From Falsiroseomonas oleicola (GTDB lineage: Bacteria > Pseudomonadota > Alphaproteobacteria > Acetobacterales > Acetobacteraceae), in the NCBI RefSeq assembly GCF_019029495.1, contig NZ_JAERQM010000006.1, forward strand, positions 201,115-265,114: DNA of 64,000 nucleotides, given 5' to 3'. Both the position numbers and the translations under genes were made by a program. Positions 62,598 to 64,000 of this stretch are shown here, piece by piece. Position 1 is the stretch's first letter, and the number at the start of each line of letters is the position of its first letter. The notes under the pieces were generated by a model, which did no database searches, had not been told where the DNA came from, and worked only from the letters and a program-made list of their open reading frames with translations.

Positions 62598-63725
62598 ATG
62601 AAGCTGCAAGGCATCCGGGTTCTCGACCTGTCGCTGTTCCTGCCGGGCCCCTACCTCACCACCATCCTCGCCGATCATGGGGCGGAGGTCATCAAGCTGG
62701 AGCCGCCCTCCGGCGAGCCGGTGCGCCAGATCGGCCAGCGCGCCGGCGACCACAGCGTGTGGTTCCGCAATATCGGGCGCGGCAAGAAATCCATCGTGCT
62801 GGATCTGAAGACGGCCGAGGGGCTCGATGCCTTTCGCGACATCGCGCGGAGCTGTGACGTGCTGGTGGAGGCCTTCCGGCCCGGCGTCGCCGATCGCCTC
62901 GGCATCGGCGCCACGGCGATGACGGCGCTGAATCCCCGGCTGGTCTATTGCTCCATCTCCGCCTTCGGCCAGGACGGGCCGGAGAGCCGCCGCCCCGCGC
63001 ATGACCTGGCGGTGGAAGCGCTGGCCGGCACGCTCGCCGTCAATCTCGGTCAGGACGGCAAGCCCACCCATCCGGGCATTCCGGTGGCGGATGTCACCGC
63101 CTCCCTGCTCGCCCTGTCCGGCATCCTGATGGCGCTGCTGCGACGGGAAAGCACCGGGCGCGGCGATGTGATCGACATGGCGATGTTCGACGCCACCCTG
63201 TCCTGGCTGCCCAATGCGACCGGCGCCGTCTTCGGCGAGGATCGCGCGCCTGTGGTGAAGCATGAACGGCAATGGGGCGGCGGCGCCTTCTACAACATCT
63301 ATCCGACCCGCGACGGCAGATGGGTGGTGCTGGGCGGCGCCGAGCACAAATTCGTCGAGACGCTGCTTCGGGCGCTGGATCGCCCCGATCTAATCCCCGG
63401 CGCCTCCGGTCCGCCCGGCCCCGGCCATGACGCCGCGCGGGAATTTCTGCGCGCCACCTTCGCCACGCGCACGCGCGACGAATGGGAAGCCTGGTTCAAC
63501 GGCCGCGACGTCTGCTTCGCGCCCGTCCTCGACCTCAAGGAAGCCTTCGACGGGCCGCAGGTCGCCGCCCGGAAGATGCTGGTGCGGGATGAGGAGGGCC
63601 ATCTGCATATCGGCCTGCCCATCAAGTTCCGCGACGAACCCGGCACGCTGAACCCGAAGCTGCCCGCGCTCGGCGAGCATACGGCGGAGGTGGTGGCGGA
63701 GGCGCGGCGCCGGCTGGCTACATAG
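62598..63725 (+). CDS. CaiB/BaiF (family III) CoA-transferase 2
   Basis: The 375-residue protein is a clear second family III CoA-transferase: IRVLDLSLFLPGPYLTTILADHGAEVIKLE, GRGKKSIVLDLKTAEG and the probable active-site Asp in HPGIPVADVTAS. It starts three bases after the first one. The two could form a heteromer or act on two different acids. Its stop overlaps the opposite gene by eight bases. Confidence 0.9.
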   Translation: MKLQGIRVLDLSLFLPGPYLTTILADHGAEVIKLEPPSGEPVRQIGQRAGDHSVWFRNIGRGKKSIVLDLKTAEGLDAFRDIARSCDVLVEAFRPGVADRLGIGATAMTALNPRLVYCSISAFGQDGPESRRPAHDLAVEALAGTLAVNLGQDGKPTHPGIPVADVTASLLALSGILMALLRRESTGRGDVIDMAMFDATLSWLPNATGAVFGEDRAPVVKHERQWGGGAFYNIYPTRDGRWVVLGGAEHKFVETLLRALDRPDLIPGASGPPGPGHDAAREFLRATFATRTRDEWEAWFNGRDVCFAPVLDLKEAFDGPQVAARKMLVRDEEGHLHIGLPIKFRDEPGTLNPKLPALGEHTAEVVAEARRRLAT

Positions 63726-64000
63726 CGCGCCGCATCGCCGCCCATTCCTCCGCGAGCCTGTCCCGGAACTGCGGCGCGGCGATCGCGATCAGCCGTTCTG
63801 CCCGCCGGTCGATATCCGCATGGCGCAGCTCCGCCACGCCATGTTCCGTCACCACGACATCGATGTCGGCTCGGGTGATGGACACCGGCGTGCCGGGCGC
63901 GAGGCGCGGCACGATGCGCGTGACCGTGCCGCCGCGGCCACTGGACAGCAGCGCGATCACCGCACGGCCGCCAGCGCTGCGCCGCGCGCCTCGCACGAAG
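63718..64000 (-). CDS. Acetyl-CoA hydrolase/transferase family protein (5' part outside the window)
   Basis: Only the C-terminal 90 or so residues are inside the window; the frame is open to the right edge. The visible TRIVPRLAPGTPVSITRADID and VVVTEHGVAELRHADIDRRAERLI are typical of the C-terminal domain of 4-hydroxybutyrate CoA-transferase and acetyl-CoA hydrolase proteins. It lies convergent to the CoA-transferase operon and may be a further CoA-handling enzyme of the same pathway. Confidence 0.8.
   Translation of the reverse strand, partial: FVRGARRSAGGRAVIALLSSGRGGTVTRIVPRLAPGTPVSITRADIDVVVTEHGVAELRHADIDRRAERLIAIAAPQFRDRLAEEWAAMRRAM

Overview
The window is a very GC-rich, densely packed chromosomal segment with about 60 protein genes, many joined by ATGA or GTGA stop/start overlaps. 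The urease/Urt urea system, three-gene TRAP transporters, CaiB/BaiF CoA-transferases and MmgE/PrpD proteins together suggest an Alphaproteobacterium, most likely a Roseomonas-like member of the Acetobacteraceae. This placement is an inference from gene content and base composition. I saw no rRNA, tRNA, CRISPR array, insertion sequence or phage gene.

Layout. 2-4690: end of a glycosyltransferase, an orphan NtrB/DctB-type histidine kinase, a ComB-family phosphatase and a VOC protein. 4277-10278 (minus strand): complete urease operon ureDABCEFG followed by a HupE/UreJ protein and the VOC gene. 10386-15838 (plus strand): urea ABC transporter urtABCDE behind a sigma-54-type promoter. 15839-19639 (minus): a fatty-acid desaturase gene joined to a TRAP transporter. 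19847-32439: a catabolic block with a flavin monooxygenase, several M20/M28 metallohydrolases, a MmgE/PrpD protein, an LLM flavin monooxygenase, an orphan peptide-type binding protein and a 2-hydroxyacid dehydrogenase.

32417-39635: a phthalate-type catabolic cluster. It holds a ring-hydroxylating oxygenase and its reductase, a dihydrodiol dehydrogenase, a 4,5-dihydroxyphthalate decarboxylase-like protein, an SLC13-type transporter and a MarR regulator, with two MarR-like boxes in the divergent promoter. Together these would convert phthalate, or a close analogue, to protocatechuate.

39580-49782: a cluster that reads as an oxidative N-heterocycle (pyrimidine-like) pathway. It has a nucleoside deoxyribosyltransferase, a three-subunit molybdenum hydroxylase, an ABC importer of pyrimidine-precursor type, a barbiturase/cyanuric-acid-hydrolase-family ring-opening enzyme and an FAD monooxygenase. 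A second NitT/TauT-type ABC system with a VOC protein follows (49779-52780).

52933-63725 appears to be one GntR-controlled regulon: TRAP transporter, DUF2848 protein, GntR regulator, polysaccharide-deacetylase-like enzyme, MmgE/PrpD protein, acyl-CoA dehydrogenase and two CoA-transferases. The palindrome TTGTCCGGACAA occurs perfectly three times and once with one mismatch, each time before a transcription unit of this block. The GntR gene has an unusual leader: three 9-base units able to form alternative hairpins, a 9-codon upstream ORF, and a probable CTG start overlapping that ORF's stop codon. These are the most novel-looking features here. A partial acetyl-CoA hydrolase/transferase gene runs off the right edge.
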